From Chitinophagales bacterium (GTDB lineage: Bacteria > Bacteroidota > Bacteroidia > Chitinophagales > JADIYW01), in the NCBI GenBank assembly GCA_019694955.1, contig JAIBAX010000002.1, positions 1 to 64,000 on the forward strand: DNA of 64,000 nucleotides, in the 5' to 3' direction. The notes below the pieces were generated by a model that was not told the DNA's origin, searched no databases, and saw only the letters and a program-made list of their open reading frames with translations. This document shows, piece by piece, positions 48,985 to 57,840 of the stretch (position 1 is its first letter; every line of letters begins with the position of its first letter). The position numbers and the translations under genes were made by a program.

Positions 48985-49644
48985 ACGATGAATTATACAT
49001 TGTGAGGGATTTTTATCAAAACAAATAAATGAGGAATAACCCGTTTCGATAGTGAGTTCCTGATACCACCAATTTTTACCATCACATTGGATAAGTTGCT
49101 CGTCTTTTCGTTCAGATTTCTGTAAGAGAATGGAACCACGCCCATCGGCTTTGATTACACTCTCTTTTAATGACCAATAATAAAAGAATCGACTTAATGG
49201 GTTGTCGGCGTGAATCATATCATGCCATTCATTGGTGGAAAAATACCTGTCAAAGACAGAAAACTCTATCTCCCGATGTTTTTCGATATCAACACCGATA
49301 GCACAATTTTTCGCTAGCGCACAAAGAACATATTTCCCCGAGTGAGAAATATTAAAGTCAATAAAATCGTTGATATTCAACAATTTTGTATCGAAGTAAG
49401 GGCGATCTTTTATTTGATATCTTACGTGTTTTAGCAGTTCGATATCTAAACCAGCCTTTTCAATAGCCATTTTTAGGAGCAAATTCCCAAAGAGGGACGC
49501 CTGATAATCGCGCCATTTCTTATAGGAAAGGATTTTCTCATGAAGATTCTCAGGAAGTTCTGATAGCCATTTATCAAAGGTGGTTTTCGGCAATTCTTCC
49601 TCAAAACTAGATATAAGAAGCCATATTTCAGCTTGTTCTCCCAA
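48958..49644 (-). CDS. Sfp-type 4'-phosphopantetheinyl transferase
   Basis: This 228-residue enzyme attaches phosphopantetheine to carrier proteins. The magnesium motif GVDIE is at 117-121 and WSLKESVIKADG at 157-168. The double-domain length is that of Sfp-type enzymes, which serve secondary metabolism, not of the short AcpS type. It is the last gene of the PKS operon and overlaps the thioesterase gene by 17 bp, so it most likely activates the ACP of that PKS. Confidence 0.9.
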   Translation of the reverse strand: MGEQAEIWLLISSFEEELPKTTFDKWLSELPENLHEKILSYKKWRDYQASLFGNLLLKMAIEKAGLDIELLKHVRYQIKDRPYFDTKLLNINDFIDFNISHSGKYVLCALAKNCAIGVDIEKHREIEFSVFDRYFSTNEWHDMIHADNPLSRFFYYWSLKESVIKADGRGSILLQKSERKDEQLIQCDGKNWWYQELTIETGYSSFICFDKNPSQCIIHRLEAIEFLP

Positions 49645-50326
49645 TGGTATCTTTTATTATATTGATTACAAACGGGGCGTTGTCAAATAGAAAGAAATGC
49701 CCTCCGTCTTGATGAGGAATCACCTGAACATCTTTAAAATGATTGCTCCAACCCTCCGCCTCTGCCAAAGAAATTCTGTCCTTTGTACCATATATTACGG
49801 TGGCAGAAACGGGCATCTTGAAAGGCTTCTCAGGGGTAAAATTTTCCAAAGCCTTGAAATCTGCCCTCAAAATCGGCTCAAAAAGTTCCCGAAGTTCAGG
49901 ATGATCAATTAAGGCTTGTGGGCAACCACCATATTTTTGTATGCCTTCCCAAAATAAAGAAGCATCTAAATGTGCGATTTTCGCATAATCAGCATAAGAA
50001 TCTGGGCATCTTCTAGAAGTAAGAAAAATATGTTTGGGTAAGCTTAAATCGTTCATAACCAACGATTTTGTCAGCAGAAAAGCTGCTAATGCACCCATGC
50101 TATTCCCTAAGATTACATAAGGTTCATCCAAATAGGGATGAAGTTGTTGCATCAAGTCATTAGTAATGTCTTCCATTTCGTCTAGCAAAGGCTCTCCGAA
50201 GCGATCTCCCCGACCCGGCAATTCTAATGCAATAGGCATTAATTCGGGTTTGAGTAAATCCATATACTCCCGAAAGGAATACTTATCTCCACCGGCATGG
50301 TGTAATAAAATGATGCGCATCATCAA
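49628..50326 (-). CDS. Type II thioesterase
   Basis: This 232-residue alpha/beta hydrolase belongs to the type II thioesterases of polyketide and peptide synthases. The nucleophile elbow is GNSMG (S76), with Asp183 in YGTKDR and His210 in HQDGGH completing the triad. It may remove stalled chains or release the product. It overlaps the PKS gene by 4 bp and the PPTase gene by 17 bp, so all three are coupled. Confidence 0.9.
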   Translation of the reverse strand: MMMRIILLHHAGGDKYSFREYMDLLKPELMPIALELPGRGDRFGEPLLDEMEDITNDLMQQLHPYLDEPYVILGNSMGALAAFLLTKSLVMNDLSLPKHIFLTSRRCPDSYADYAKIAHLDASLFWEGIQKYGGCPQALIDHPELRELFEPILRADFKALENFTPEKPFKMPVSATVIYGTKDRISLAEAEGWSNHFKDVQVIPHQDGGHFFLFDNAPFVINIIKDTIGRTS

Positions 50327-53300
50327 TTATTTATGGAAGGAAGCTTAGCGTCAAACTTCTTAAATAACCTCAACAACCAACCATCTGTTGGCTTGATTTC
50401 ATGCCAATCACCATCTTCCTCCTCTTCTTCCAAAACGTTACCTAAGATGATATCATTCATCAATACACCACCAGCACTATTATCGACATATTTTTTACAC
50501 AAGTAGTCATGTAAATCATGTATATTGATATATATATGTAATAAAGAAATATCTAAAGTAGTATGTAGGTACTTCTCTAAAGCTGTTAAATACTCGCCAC
50601 TCATCATGGAATCAAATCCCTGATCCCTAAGTGATTTGTGGTCATCGAGTTTAGCAGATTTCTCTAGTCCTAACACCCTGTTACCTTCTTTATGCATGAT
50701 TTGATAGAAAGTTTCTCTTGTCAAAACGCTGGAAACTTCATGCTGTTCAACTTTAATTTTATTGGTTTTATCGGCAATTACAGATGTATTGGATGTTTCG
50801 TAATTGATTCGTACCGGATCATACCAATATTTTTTTCTTTGCCATGCGTAGGTCGGCAAGTTGATTTTTGTGACATGCTTTCCTTCGTATAGTTGCTTCC
50901 AATTTATTTTGACACCTGAGATAGCAAGTTGGGCAAGTCCCAACATCATACAATGTGTATCTTCTGTACCCTTTTTTGCAGAATGTATCCAAACTGTCTG
51001 AGGTGCATCGATACTTTGTTTTCCTAAACCAACAAGGGTAGGATTTGGTCCTGTTTCAAGGAACATTTCAATGCCGAGTTGCTCGTATGCATATAAAATA
51101 TTTTCTCCAAAACGGACAGTACCTCTTAAATGATTGCTAAAATACGATGGAGTCAAATCAGATAGAGAAATTTCTCTGTTTAGAACATTTGAAATGACAG
51201 GAATTTGAGGTGTATGAAACTGCGTTTTTGCCACTTCTTCCTGAAATGCTGACAGAATCGAATCCATGAGATGCGAGTGAAAGGCATGGCTGACCGTTAA
51301 GGAGATGGCTTTTATTTTTGCTTCTTTTAAGCGATCCACAACTGCTTGAACGGCATCTTTCTCTCCGGAAATCGTGGTGCTCTTGGGAGAATTGGAGGCT
51401 GCGATAGACACTTTATCCGCATAGTCTTGCATAAATGGTTGAATATCTTCTACTGAAGCAATAACAGCAGCCATGGCACCTACTCCTTCCGGCAATGATT
51501 GCATGTGCTTTCCGCGCGCTGCAATGAGCCGAAGGGCGTCTTCCAAATGTAGTGCTTCTGCCAAGGTAAGTGCAACAAACTCCCCAACACTATGACCAAA
51601 AACAACGGCAGGTTCCATTCCGAGGCTTTGCCAAAGTTTTGCCAATGCATATTCTACAACAAATAAACCGGGTTGTGTATATTGGGTTTGGTTAATCAAA
51701 TCCTGATCCTCCGCATGAAAGAGAATGTCCTTGATAGAAATTGGTAAATACGCTTTCAGTATTTCATCACATTGGTCGAAAGCGGCTTTAAAAACAGGTT
51801 CTTGGTCATAATAACCCTTACACATACTAAAGTACTGTGCGCCTTGCCCCGTAAACATGAATGCGATGTCTTTAGCCGGCATATTTTCTGTATCGTTGAC
51901 TATCAACGATTTGTGATTTTCTCCGACAACAAAAGCCTGTAGTGCATCCACTACTGTAGCGGCATCGGCTGCAACAATGGCTAATGTATGTTCATAATGG
52001 TTTCTTCCTGTTTGAAGGGTGTAACAAACGCTGTGAAAGGGTGCGGTCTTCCAGTTTTCTTCTCCAATGTATTTTTGAGCAAGTTCCTTTAAACTATCTA
52101 CGGACTTTGCACTCAAGCAAAAAACATTGACAGGATAAGTCGGAAAGGAGTCATTCGCCACTTTTTGGGGAGGTTCTTCAAAAATCATATGTACATTGGT
52201 ACCACTGTATCCACTTAGATTAATGGCTACCTTCATGGGATGCGTGCCTTTCCATTCAATAGTTTCTGTTGGTATTCTAGCGTGAATCTGTTCCCAGTCA
52301 ATATCGGTATTTGGCGTTGAAATATGAATATTTGGCGCTATTTGATGGTGTTTTAATGTTTCTATCACTTTGAAAAGCATCCCCATACCAATGGCAGCTT
52401 CTAAATGTCCTATATTTGGCTTAAGGGATCCGATATAAATGGGTGAATTTCTGTGCTTATAACCATTCTCAATGGCCTGAATTTCCATAGCATCCGTGAA
52501 TTTATTTCCAATACCATGTGCTTCTACAAAGCTGACTTCTTCAGGATTTACCCCAGATATCTCCAAAGCTTCTTTTATTACTGCAATTTGCGCTTCCGGA
52601 TTAGGTGCCGTAAAGCCATTGCTAGTTCCATCGTGTTTTACTGATGAACCTTTTATAATACAAAGAATATTATCGTTATCTTTCTCGGCATCTGCTAATC
52701 TCTTAAGTATAACGACACCACATCCTTCCCCACGAACATATCCGTCGGCATGCTCATCGAAGGCTTTACATTTTCCTTCTGAAGAGAGTGATCCCAATTT
52801 CGATAACCCAACATATAACTCGGGTGTTAAAATAAGGTTGGCAGCTGCAACAACGGCACAATCTGCCCTGCCCGTTTTGAGGTCTTCACTGGCGAGATGC
52901 AATCCAACAATAGAAGAAGCACAAGCGGCATCTAATGCAAAGTTCGGCCCTCTAAAATCGTACAAATACGATAAACGTCCGGCGGCTGTTGCGAAAGGTA
53001 TGCCCGTTGTATCATATACATCCACGTCTTCAAGATGTCCACTTCTTAATCTTGCAGACATGTAGTCGGAATTTCCTAAAGCTATATAAACGCCGGTTTT
53101 ACTCCCTTTTAGCGAGTCGCTGGCGATTCCTGCCGATTCGAATGCTTCTAAGGTTACTTCGAGTATCATCCGCTGCAAAGGGTCTATAGACTTAGCCTCT
53201 CGAGGAACAATGCCAAAGTACTCAGCATCCCATTCAGTAACATCATTGGTTAGGAATCCACCATGATTAGCATTCGTTTTACCCGGTTTTAATGGATCGG

Positions 53301-53550
53301 CATCATAAATTTTGCTATTATCCCACCGCGATTTAGGGATAGTAGTAATCTTATCACTTTTTTGAACAAGTGTATCCCATAAAAGTTCTGTATTTGTTAT
53401 TCCACCAGGAAGTCTTGCTCCAACACCAACAACTGCTATGGGGACATTGGGGGTGTTTTTCTTACTGGCTTCCAATTCTGCTTCTAGGCGTTTAATGGTA
53501 ACCAAAGATTTTTTAAGCATTTCCTGCATTTGCAAGAGCTGTTCAGACAT
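50323..53550 (-). CDS. Single-module type I polyketide synthase (KS-AT-ACP)
   Basis: This protein of about 1075 residues begins with a coiled-coil docking-like helix (1-32). A ketosynthase follows (about 36-460), with C210 in DAACASS, H345 in VEAHGIGNK and H382 in NIGHLEA. The acyltransferase (about 565-860) has S654 in GHSVGE and HAFHS at 755-759, which suggests malonyl-CoA. One ACP carries S981 in GFDSM. No KR, DH, ER or integral TE domain is seen. The last about 45 residues are acidic. The start is ATG 53550; the longer frame lies upstream of the probable promoter box (TATCTTTA at 53568-53575). Confidence 0.92.
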   Translation of the reverse strand: MSEQLLQMQEMLKKSLVTIKRLEAELEASKKNTPNVPIAVVGVGARLPGGITNTELLWDTLVQKSDKITTIPKSRWDNSKIYDADPLKPGKTNANHGGFLTNDVTEWDAEYFGIVPREAKSIDPLQRMILEVTLEAFESAGIASDSLKGSKTGVYIALGNSDYMSARLRSGHLEDVDVYDTTGIPFATAAGRLSYLYDFRGPNFALDAACASSIVGLHLASEDLKTGRADCAVVAAANLILTPELYVGLSKLGSLSSEGKCKAFDEHADGYVRGEGCGVVILKRLADAEKDNDNILCIIKGSSVKHDGTSNGFTAPNPEAQIAVIKEALEISGVNPEEVSFVEAHGIGNKFTDAMEIQAIENGYKHRNSPIYIGSLKPNIGHLEAAIGMGMLFKVIETLKHHQIAPNIHISTPNTDIDWEQIHARIPTETIEWKGTHPMKVAINLSGYSGTNVHMIFEEPPQKVANDSFPTYPVNVFCLSAKSVDSLKELAQKYIGEENWKTAPFHSVCYTLQTGRNHYEHTLAIVAADAATVVDALQAFVVGENHKSLIVNDTENMPAKDIAFMFTGQGAQYFSMCKGYYDQEPVFKAAFDQCDEILKAYLPISIKDILFHAEDQDLINQTQYTQPGLFVVEYALAKLWQSLGMEPAVVFGHSVGEFVALTLAEALHLEDALRLIAARGKHMQSLPEGVGAMAAVIASVEDIQPFMQDYADKVSIAASNSPKSTTISGEKDAVQAVVDRLKEAKIKAISLTVSHAFHSHLMDSILSAFQEEVAKTQFHTPQIPVISNVLNREISLSDLTPSYFSNHLRGTVRFGENILYAYEQLGIEMFLETGPNPTLVGLGKQSIDAPQTVWIHSAKKGTEDTHCMMLGLAQLAISGVKINWKQLYEGKHVTKINLPTYAWQRKKYWYDPVRINYETSNTSVIADKTNKIKVEQHEVSSVLTRETFYQIMHKEGNRVLGLEKSAKLDDHKSLRDQGFDSMMSGEYLTALEKYLHTTLDISLLHIYINIHDLHDYLCKKYVDNSAGGVLMNDIILGNVLEEEEEDGDWHEIKPTDGWLLRLFKKFDAKLPSINN

Positions 53551-53607
53551 ATTTAAGCATTTTAGTGTAAAGATAACATATTTACCTTTTACTACCAATA
53601 TTGCTTA

Positions 53608-53784
53608 AACCTAGTATCAGCATTAGAAATTTACTGCAAGAAAATTCTATTTCATATCTATTTCCGTACTCATTTTTCTGTCCTCAAAGTAGTTATTACT
53701 ACGTCTGTGGAAGAAAAGTTCCGTGCCTCATAGCTATTTTGCATAATTTCCTTTCGCTACAAAGTCTAATGCGGATGCTGGGTT
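53608..53784 (+). mobile_element. MITE-like element, full copy M1
   Basis: This 177-bp copy has imperfect terminal inverted repeats, about 17 of 20 bases matching (left begins AACCTAGTATCAG, right ends GATGCTGGGTT). There is an internal GTAGT-TATT-ACTAC hairpin. TTAA-like bases flank it. It has no ORF and fills most of the space upstream of the PKS operon. Confidence 0.7.
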
Positions 53785-53807
53785 AAAAGGATAAGAAAAC
53801 CATTTTG

Positions 53808-54047
53808 CTAATGGCTTTTCTCAAGGGCAGTTTCTTTAGAATAGTGTAAGATATGATTGATGCTAAACGCTGATGGTGCAATCAAATCATCTTTTTCTAG
53901 TGCTAAAACGACTTCTTTTAATTCGCAAACTTCCTGTTGCAATTTCGGATTGTTTTGAAGTTCTTGTTCGATTATTTGGGGAGATGTTGCATCCAAATTG
54001 CCGTAAACATACTGTAAAAGAAGGTCTTGTGTAAAAATCGATTCCAT
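53808..54047 (-). CDS. Small conserved hypothetical protein
   Basis: This 79-residue protein starts MESIFTQDLLLQYVYGNLD. It is acidic and helical with no signal peptide or membrane segment. Its opening resembles the N-terminal part of short Bacteroidota anti-sigma-like proteins that count and bind through helices (LLLQYVYGNL ... EIEQELQNNP-type). No sigma gene is adjacent. The function is unknown. Confidence 0.5.
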   Translation of the reverse strand: MESIFTQDLLLQYVYGNLDATSPQIIEQELQNNPKLQQEVCELKEVVLALEKDDLIAPSAFSINHILHYSKETALEKSH

Positions 54048-54213
54048 GTAAATAATATTTGTTATATCAAATAAACGGAAAACATTTTGATTTATTGTAT
54101 GTGTAAAAAAAATAATTTGTTCAGGTTAAAACTGATACACTAACAATGTCTGAAGACAACCAAGCTGACTTTATATTATTCCTTTAGGATTTAAATATTT
54201 AACAGAAAAGGCA

Positions 54214-55800
54214 TTAGAATTTGTCAAAAATCTCATCATCATTATTATGACCTTCTTCAGATGCTTTTGAAGGCATGGTAATAAAATTATTGCCGGAATT
54301 GTCTTTTTGCACAGGTTGGTATTCGTGCAAGTCATCAAACGGATTGATATCGGTAAATTTAGCAAACTTGTTGATGAATCGAAGTGGTACTGTCCCGGTG
54401 GGACCGTTTCTATGTTTGGCAATGATGACTTCTGAAACGCCATGCGTGGAGTTCCCTTCCGCATCTTGGGTAAAGCCATAATATTCCGGACGGAATAAGA
54501 ACAATACCATGTCCGCATCTTGCTCAATGGAACCGGACTCACGAAGATCGGAGAGTTGAGGTTTTTTATCTGTTCTGGATTCAACGGCACGACTCAACTG
54601 TGAGAGGGCTATTACAGGCATTTCCAATTCTTTCGCAATACTTTTCAGCGATCTGGAAATATTGCTGATTTCTTGCTCACGGTTAAATCCTCTTCCGTCA
54701 GCACTGGTGCCACTCATCAACTGGAGATAATCAATAAATACCATCTTTACACCATATGCACTCACTAATCTTCGGCATTTTGCCCTTAACTCAAAGATAT
54801 TGATAGCAGGAGAGTCGTCGATATAGATAGGAGATTCTGCTAATTTTTCTACTCTTCTATTGAGTTCTGCCCATTCATGCTCTGTTAAAGTGCCATTTTT
54901 TATTTTATCGCCTTCAATTTCACATTCTGCAGAGATAAGCCTCTTAACCAACTGAACAGCACTCATTTCTAAAGAAAATATGGCTACCGGAATGCCATTG
55001 TCCACAGCGGCATTTCTGGCCATATTCAGGATGAAGGCTGTTTTACCCATTGCAGGTCTGGCAGCGGTAATGATGAGTTCCGTTTTTTGCCAGCCGGATG
55101 TGATCCTGTCCAGGGCAGTGTACCCCGAAGGTATTCCGGTCAACCCGAGTTCTTTATTTCTAATTTCACCAATTTCCATGATCGCATCGGTAACCAATTT
55201 GCGCATATCGCCGGAACCTCTGCGCAAATTGGTATCTGTAATGGCAAAAAGATTCGCCTCCGCTTTGTCTAATAAGTCAAATACATCGGTAGAATCTTCG
55301 TATGCATCGTTAATTATTTGCGTAGAGGTACGGATAAGTTCTCTTTGGATAAATTTTTGGATAATGATGCGCGAATGAAATTCAACATTGGCAGAGGAAG
55401 CTACTTTATTGGTTAACTCAGCCAAGTAAAATGGCCCTCCTACTTGTTCCAACTCATTGGATTTGCGCAACTCTTCTGCAACAGTAAGCAAATCAACAGG
55501 TTCTGGGCGTTCAAAAAGCCTGCATATGGCTTTATATATCAAGCCGTGGTTGGGGTCATAAAAAGTTTCGGGCTTAAGGATTTCAATCACTTCACTCAAG
55601 GCATCCTTGTCGATTAAAATTGCGCCTAAAACGGCCTCTTCTAAATCACGTGCCTGCGGTGGCACTTTTCCATACATTAATGAAGATATATCATTCCCTG
55701 TCTTCGCAGAACGAAGCCCCAATCCTTTCAAACGACTACCTACTGATAATTCCTCCATGCTTTTTTGACCCAAAAGTAGGTCGTAAGAATGAGCTTTCAA
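54214..55800 (-). CDS. dnaB: Replicative DNA helicase
   Basis: This protein of up to 528 residues unwinds DNA at the fork. It has an N-terminal helical domain (about 45-150), then a RecA-like ATPase with Walker A ARPAMGKTA near 250 and Walker B VFIDYLQLM near 353. The arginine-finger region KHRNGPTGTVPL closes the core. The start could be the inner ATG at 55758 (MEELSV). No replication origin is recognised nearby. It lies between MITE-like copies M1 and M2. Confidence 0.95.
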   Translation of the reverse strand: MKAHSYDLLLGQKSMEELSVGSRLKGLGLRSAKTGNDISSLMYGKVPPQARDLEEAVLGAILIDKDALSEVIEILKPETFYDPNHGLIYKAICRLFERPEPVDLLTVAEELRKSNELEQVGGPFYLAELTNKVASSANVEFHSRIIIQKFIQRELIRTSTQIINDAYEDSTDVFDLLDKAEANLFAITDTNLRRGSGDMRKLVTDAIMEIGEIRNKELGLTGIPSGYTALDRITSGWQKTELIITAARPAMGKTAFILNMARNAAVDNGIPVAIFSLEMSAVQLVKRLISAECEIEGDKIKNGTLTEHEWAELNRRVEKLAESPIYIDDSPAINIFELRAKCRRLVSAYGVKMVFIDYLQLMSGTSADGRGFNREQEISNISRSLKSIAKELEMPVIALSQLSRAVESRTDKKPQLSDLRESGSIEQDADMVLFLFRPEYYGFTQDAEGNSTHGVSEVIIAKHRNGPTGTVPLRFINKFAKFTDINPFDDLHEYQPVQKDNSGNNFITMPSKASEEGHNNDDEIFDKF

Positions 55801-56023
55801 GGTGTTAATTTATCCTCATTTCTATCCACACGGATTGTCAATCCTTTTTAAGAATAAATAAAATATATGAATCGTTCATTCTCAATACCTGATGATTTAA
55901 ATGTTGACATTTGTGTTCGACACTTTAATTTTCCGTTAATAAGTCCAATGCATTGGTTGGTAAATGGTGTTTTGTTGTGGAAAAACTTGTTAATTACTAT
56001 CTAAGCTTGTTTATAATTCAAGG

Positions 56024-56037
56024 CGTTGATTATCAAC
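56024..56037. repeat. GTTGATnATCAAC palindrome (intergenic copy)
   Basis: CGTTGATTATCAAC lies just after the end of the S24-like gene. It is one of at least 14 copies in the window. Confidence 0.6.
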
Positions 56038-56043
56038 TATTTT

Positions 56044-56817
56044 CTATTGCTGTAACTCTTTGATGCCGGCAAGTTGATGTTCCATGCTTTGTAATTTAGT
56101 CATGAGTTGTTCGAGTGTAACTTCATTTGGAGAAGTTTCTTCTGTGTTAATGACAGCAGCAAATTCCCATAATTCCAAAATTTCTTGCGCAGGTATCGTA
56201 TAAGGATGATACATTTTATTGTCGGAGACCAACAACAATGTTCCATTTTCTTCTATTTTATTGAATACTCTTTTATATACAATTCCATCTCTTTCGGAGA
56301 CCAGAATGTATGTTTTACCGTCTTTTATCTCTGAGAGTTCTTCTATGAACTTTGCAATAATAATCGAACCTGATTTTATGGGGAGCATAGAGTCGCCTTT
56401 TATTGGAAAGGCTCGGTGTTTTCCTTGAGAGAACATTGGAAAGGAGAAGTTTGGCAAATGTTCTATGTACTCAGGATCGTTATATCCTCCCAAATAACCA
56501 GCAGATGCAGAAACGGGTACAATTTCTATAAGATTTTCTTTCCTTCTATCTACAATAATCGGGAAAAGCACTCTTTGTCTTCCAATTTCTATGAAGCCAT
56601 TATCGCCGGATTTGGTTAAGTCATTTTTTATTAAAACATCTACCGGGAGTTTAAAAAACTCAGAAATTCTGATTAAAATATGTAATGGAGGTTCTGATCT
56701 GGTTTCTTCATATGCCCCTAATCTGGCTCTGGTAATATCTAGTTCCGCAGCAAGTAATTCTTGCGAAAGTCCACGCAGACGCCTAAGATGTCTTAAATTT
56801 TTAGCAAAAAGCACCAT
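56044..56817 (-). CDS. XRE-family repressor with S24 (LexA/CI-like) peptidase
   Basis: This regulator of about 257 residues has an N-terminal helix-turn-helix (about 5-60; LSQELLAAELDITRARLGAYE). The C-terminal S24 domain has S143 in GDSMLP and K182 in VYKRV as catalytic dyad, plus a likely autocleavage Ala106-Gly107 in SASAGY. It could respond to DNA damage by self-cleavage. Bases just upstream, TTGCAACTTGCTACAA (minus strand), contain a loose dyad that might be its own operator. The start is ATG 56817, below the -7 box at 56835-56842. Confidence 0.88.
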   Translation of the reverse strand: MVLFAKNLRHLRRLRGLSQELLAAELDITRARLGAYEETRSEPPLHILIRISEFFKLPVDVLIKNDLTKSGDNGFIEIGRQRVLFPIIVDRRKENLIEIVPVSASAGYLGGYNDPEYIEHLPNFSFPMFSQGKHRAFPIKGDSMLPIKSGSIIIAKFIEELSEIKDGKTYILVSERDGIVYKRVFNKIEENGTLLLVSDNKMYHPYTIPAQEILELWEFAAVINTEETSPNEVTLEQLMTKLQSMEHQLAGIKELQQ

Positions 56818-56834
56818 TTTAATAATTTTATAAA

Positions 56835-56842
56835 CAAAAATA
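56835..56842 (-). promoter_or_regulatory. -7 promoter box of S24-like repressor gene
   Basis: On the minus strand TATTTTTG fits TAnnTTTG, and TTG bases about 19-20 positions upstream fit the -33 element. It lies 17 bases before the ATG at 56817. Confidence 0.6.
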
Positions 56843-56934
56843 ATACATTTTGTAGCAAGTTGCAATTTTTTTTAGTAATCACCGGATAAAATATTTGTAT
56901 TGGGAATATAAGTAGTACCGATGGAGTGGTGTTA

Positions 56935-57060
56935 AACCCAGCATTAGAAATTTACTGCAAGAAAATTCTCTTCATATCTATTTCTGTACTCATTTTTCTG
57001 TACTCACAGCTATCTTGGATAATTTCCTTTTGTTACAAAGTCTAACGCTGAATCTGGGTT
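56935..57060 (+). mobile_element. MITE-like element, copy M2
   Basis: This 126-bp copy has AACCCAG and CTGGGTT ends. It is nearly the same as M1 except for a missing central block of about 50 bp. It carries no ORF and ends 35 bp before the fkbM-type gene, where it may affect the promoter. Confidence 0.72.
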
Positions 57061-57079
57061 GAATTTATTATTTTTCCTT

Positions 57080-57087
57080 TATCTTTA
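57080..57087 (+). promoter_or_regulatory. Probable -7 box of FkbM-type gene
   Basis: TATCTTTA is one base off TAnnTTTG and lies 8 bases before the ATG at 57096, implying a nearly leaderless transcript. It begins 19 bases after the end of MITE copy M2. Confidence 0.45.
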
Positions 57088-57095
57088 CCACCAAG

Positions 57096-57839
57096 ATGGT
57101 CAATAAATTTTCACTTTCTTTAGGGAACTTTCTTTTTAAGCGTGCCTTTCCTGTTTATAAGGTATTATATCCTATTCTTAAAAGGAGGCAGGATAGGGAG
57201 GAGATTAATTTTTTCCGACAAACCATCCAACCGGGAATGACAGTATTGGATATTGGTGCAAACATTGGCTTTTATTCTCAAATATTGGCCGAATTGGTTG
57301 GTACAACGGGGACGATACACTCTTTCGAACCTGATAACGTTAATTTTCAACGACTTACAAAAAGCACTGCTCATTTGCCACAAGTTAAATTGGTGAATAA
57401 AGCGGTAACAGATTATTCGGGAGTATTGAAGATATATACATCTAAGATGTTGAATGTTGACCACAGGAGTTATGAGGTAGAAGATTATGATCAGGTATTT
57501 GAGATACCATGTACTTCTGTGGATGACTATTTAGGTGCCAATAACAAGGTAGATGTTATAAAAATGGATATTCAAGGAGCAGAGTACACGGCGTTGAAAG
57601 GCATGATTAAGACGTTGTCTGCAAATCCTCCTATACAAATGCTGATAGAATTTTGGCCTCATGGGCTCAAATCTGCCGGATATTCTGCTGTGCAACTGTT
57701 TGAACTTATTCAAGCCTACGGATTTCGCATGTATCTTAGAGAAGACGGAAAGTCGTTGGAAATCAACGATAAAAATATTTTAACGTATCAAGAAAGACCC
57801 AAAGAATATTATAGGAATATTTTAATTAAGCGTTCATAG
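57096..57839 (+). CDS. FkbM family methyltransferase
   Basis: This 247-residue SAM-dependent methyltransferase has motif I VLDIGANIGFY (about 50-60) and the acidic segment IHSFEPDN. Members O-methylate sugars or other hydroxyls, often on surface glycans or natural products. It sits 1 bp before a GT-C membrane protein gene, which hints at glycan modification. It is close to but opposite in strand from the PKS operon, so a link to that pathway is only speculative. Confidence 0.85.
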   Translation: MVNKFSLSLGNFLFKRAFPVYKVLYPILKRRQDREEINFFRQTIQPGMTVLDIGANIGFYSQILAELVGTTGTIHSFEPDNVNFQRLTKSTAHLPQVKLVNKAVTDYSGVLKIYTSKMLNVDHRSYEVEDYDQVFEIPCTSVDDYLGANNKVDVIKMDIQGAEYTALKGMIKTLSANPPIQMLIEFWPHGLKSAGYSAVQLFELIQAYGFRMYLREDGKSLEINDKNILTYQERPKEYYRNILIKRS

Positions 57840-57840
57840 T

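Noticed and set aside
54171-54590. 139-codon minus-strand ORF inside dnaB
   Set aside because: Frame-shifted shadow of dnaB without conserved features.
56044-56865. Prophage repressor marking a prophage
   Set aside because: No phage structural, integrase or lysis genes nearby; the gene stands with dnaB and chromosomal genes.
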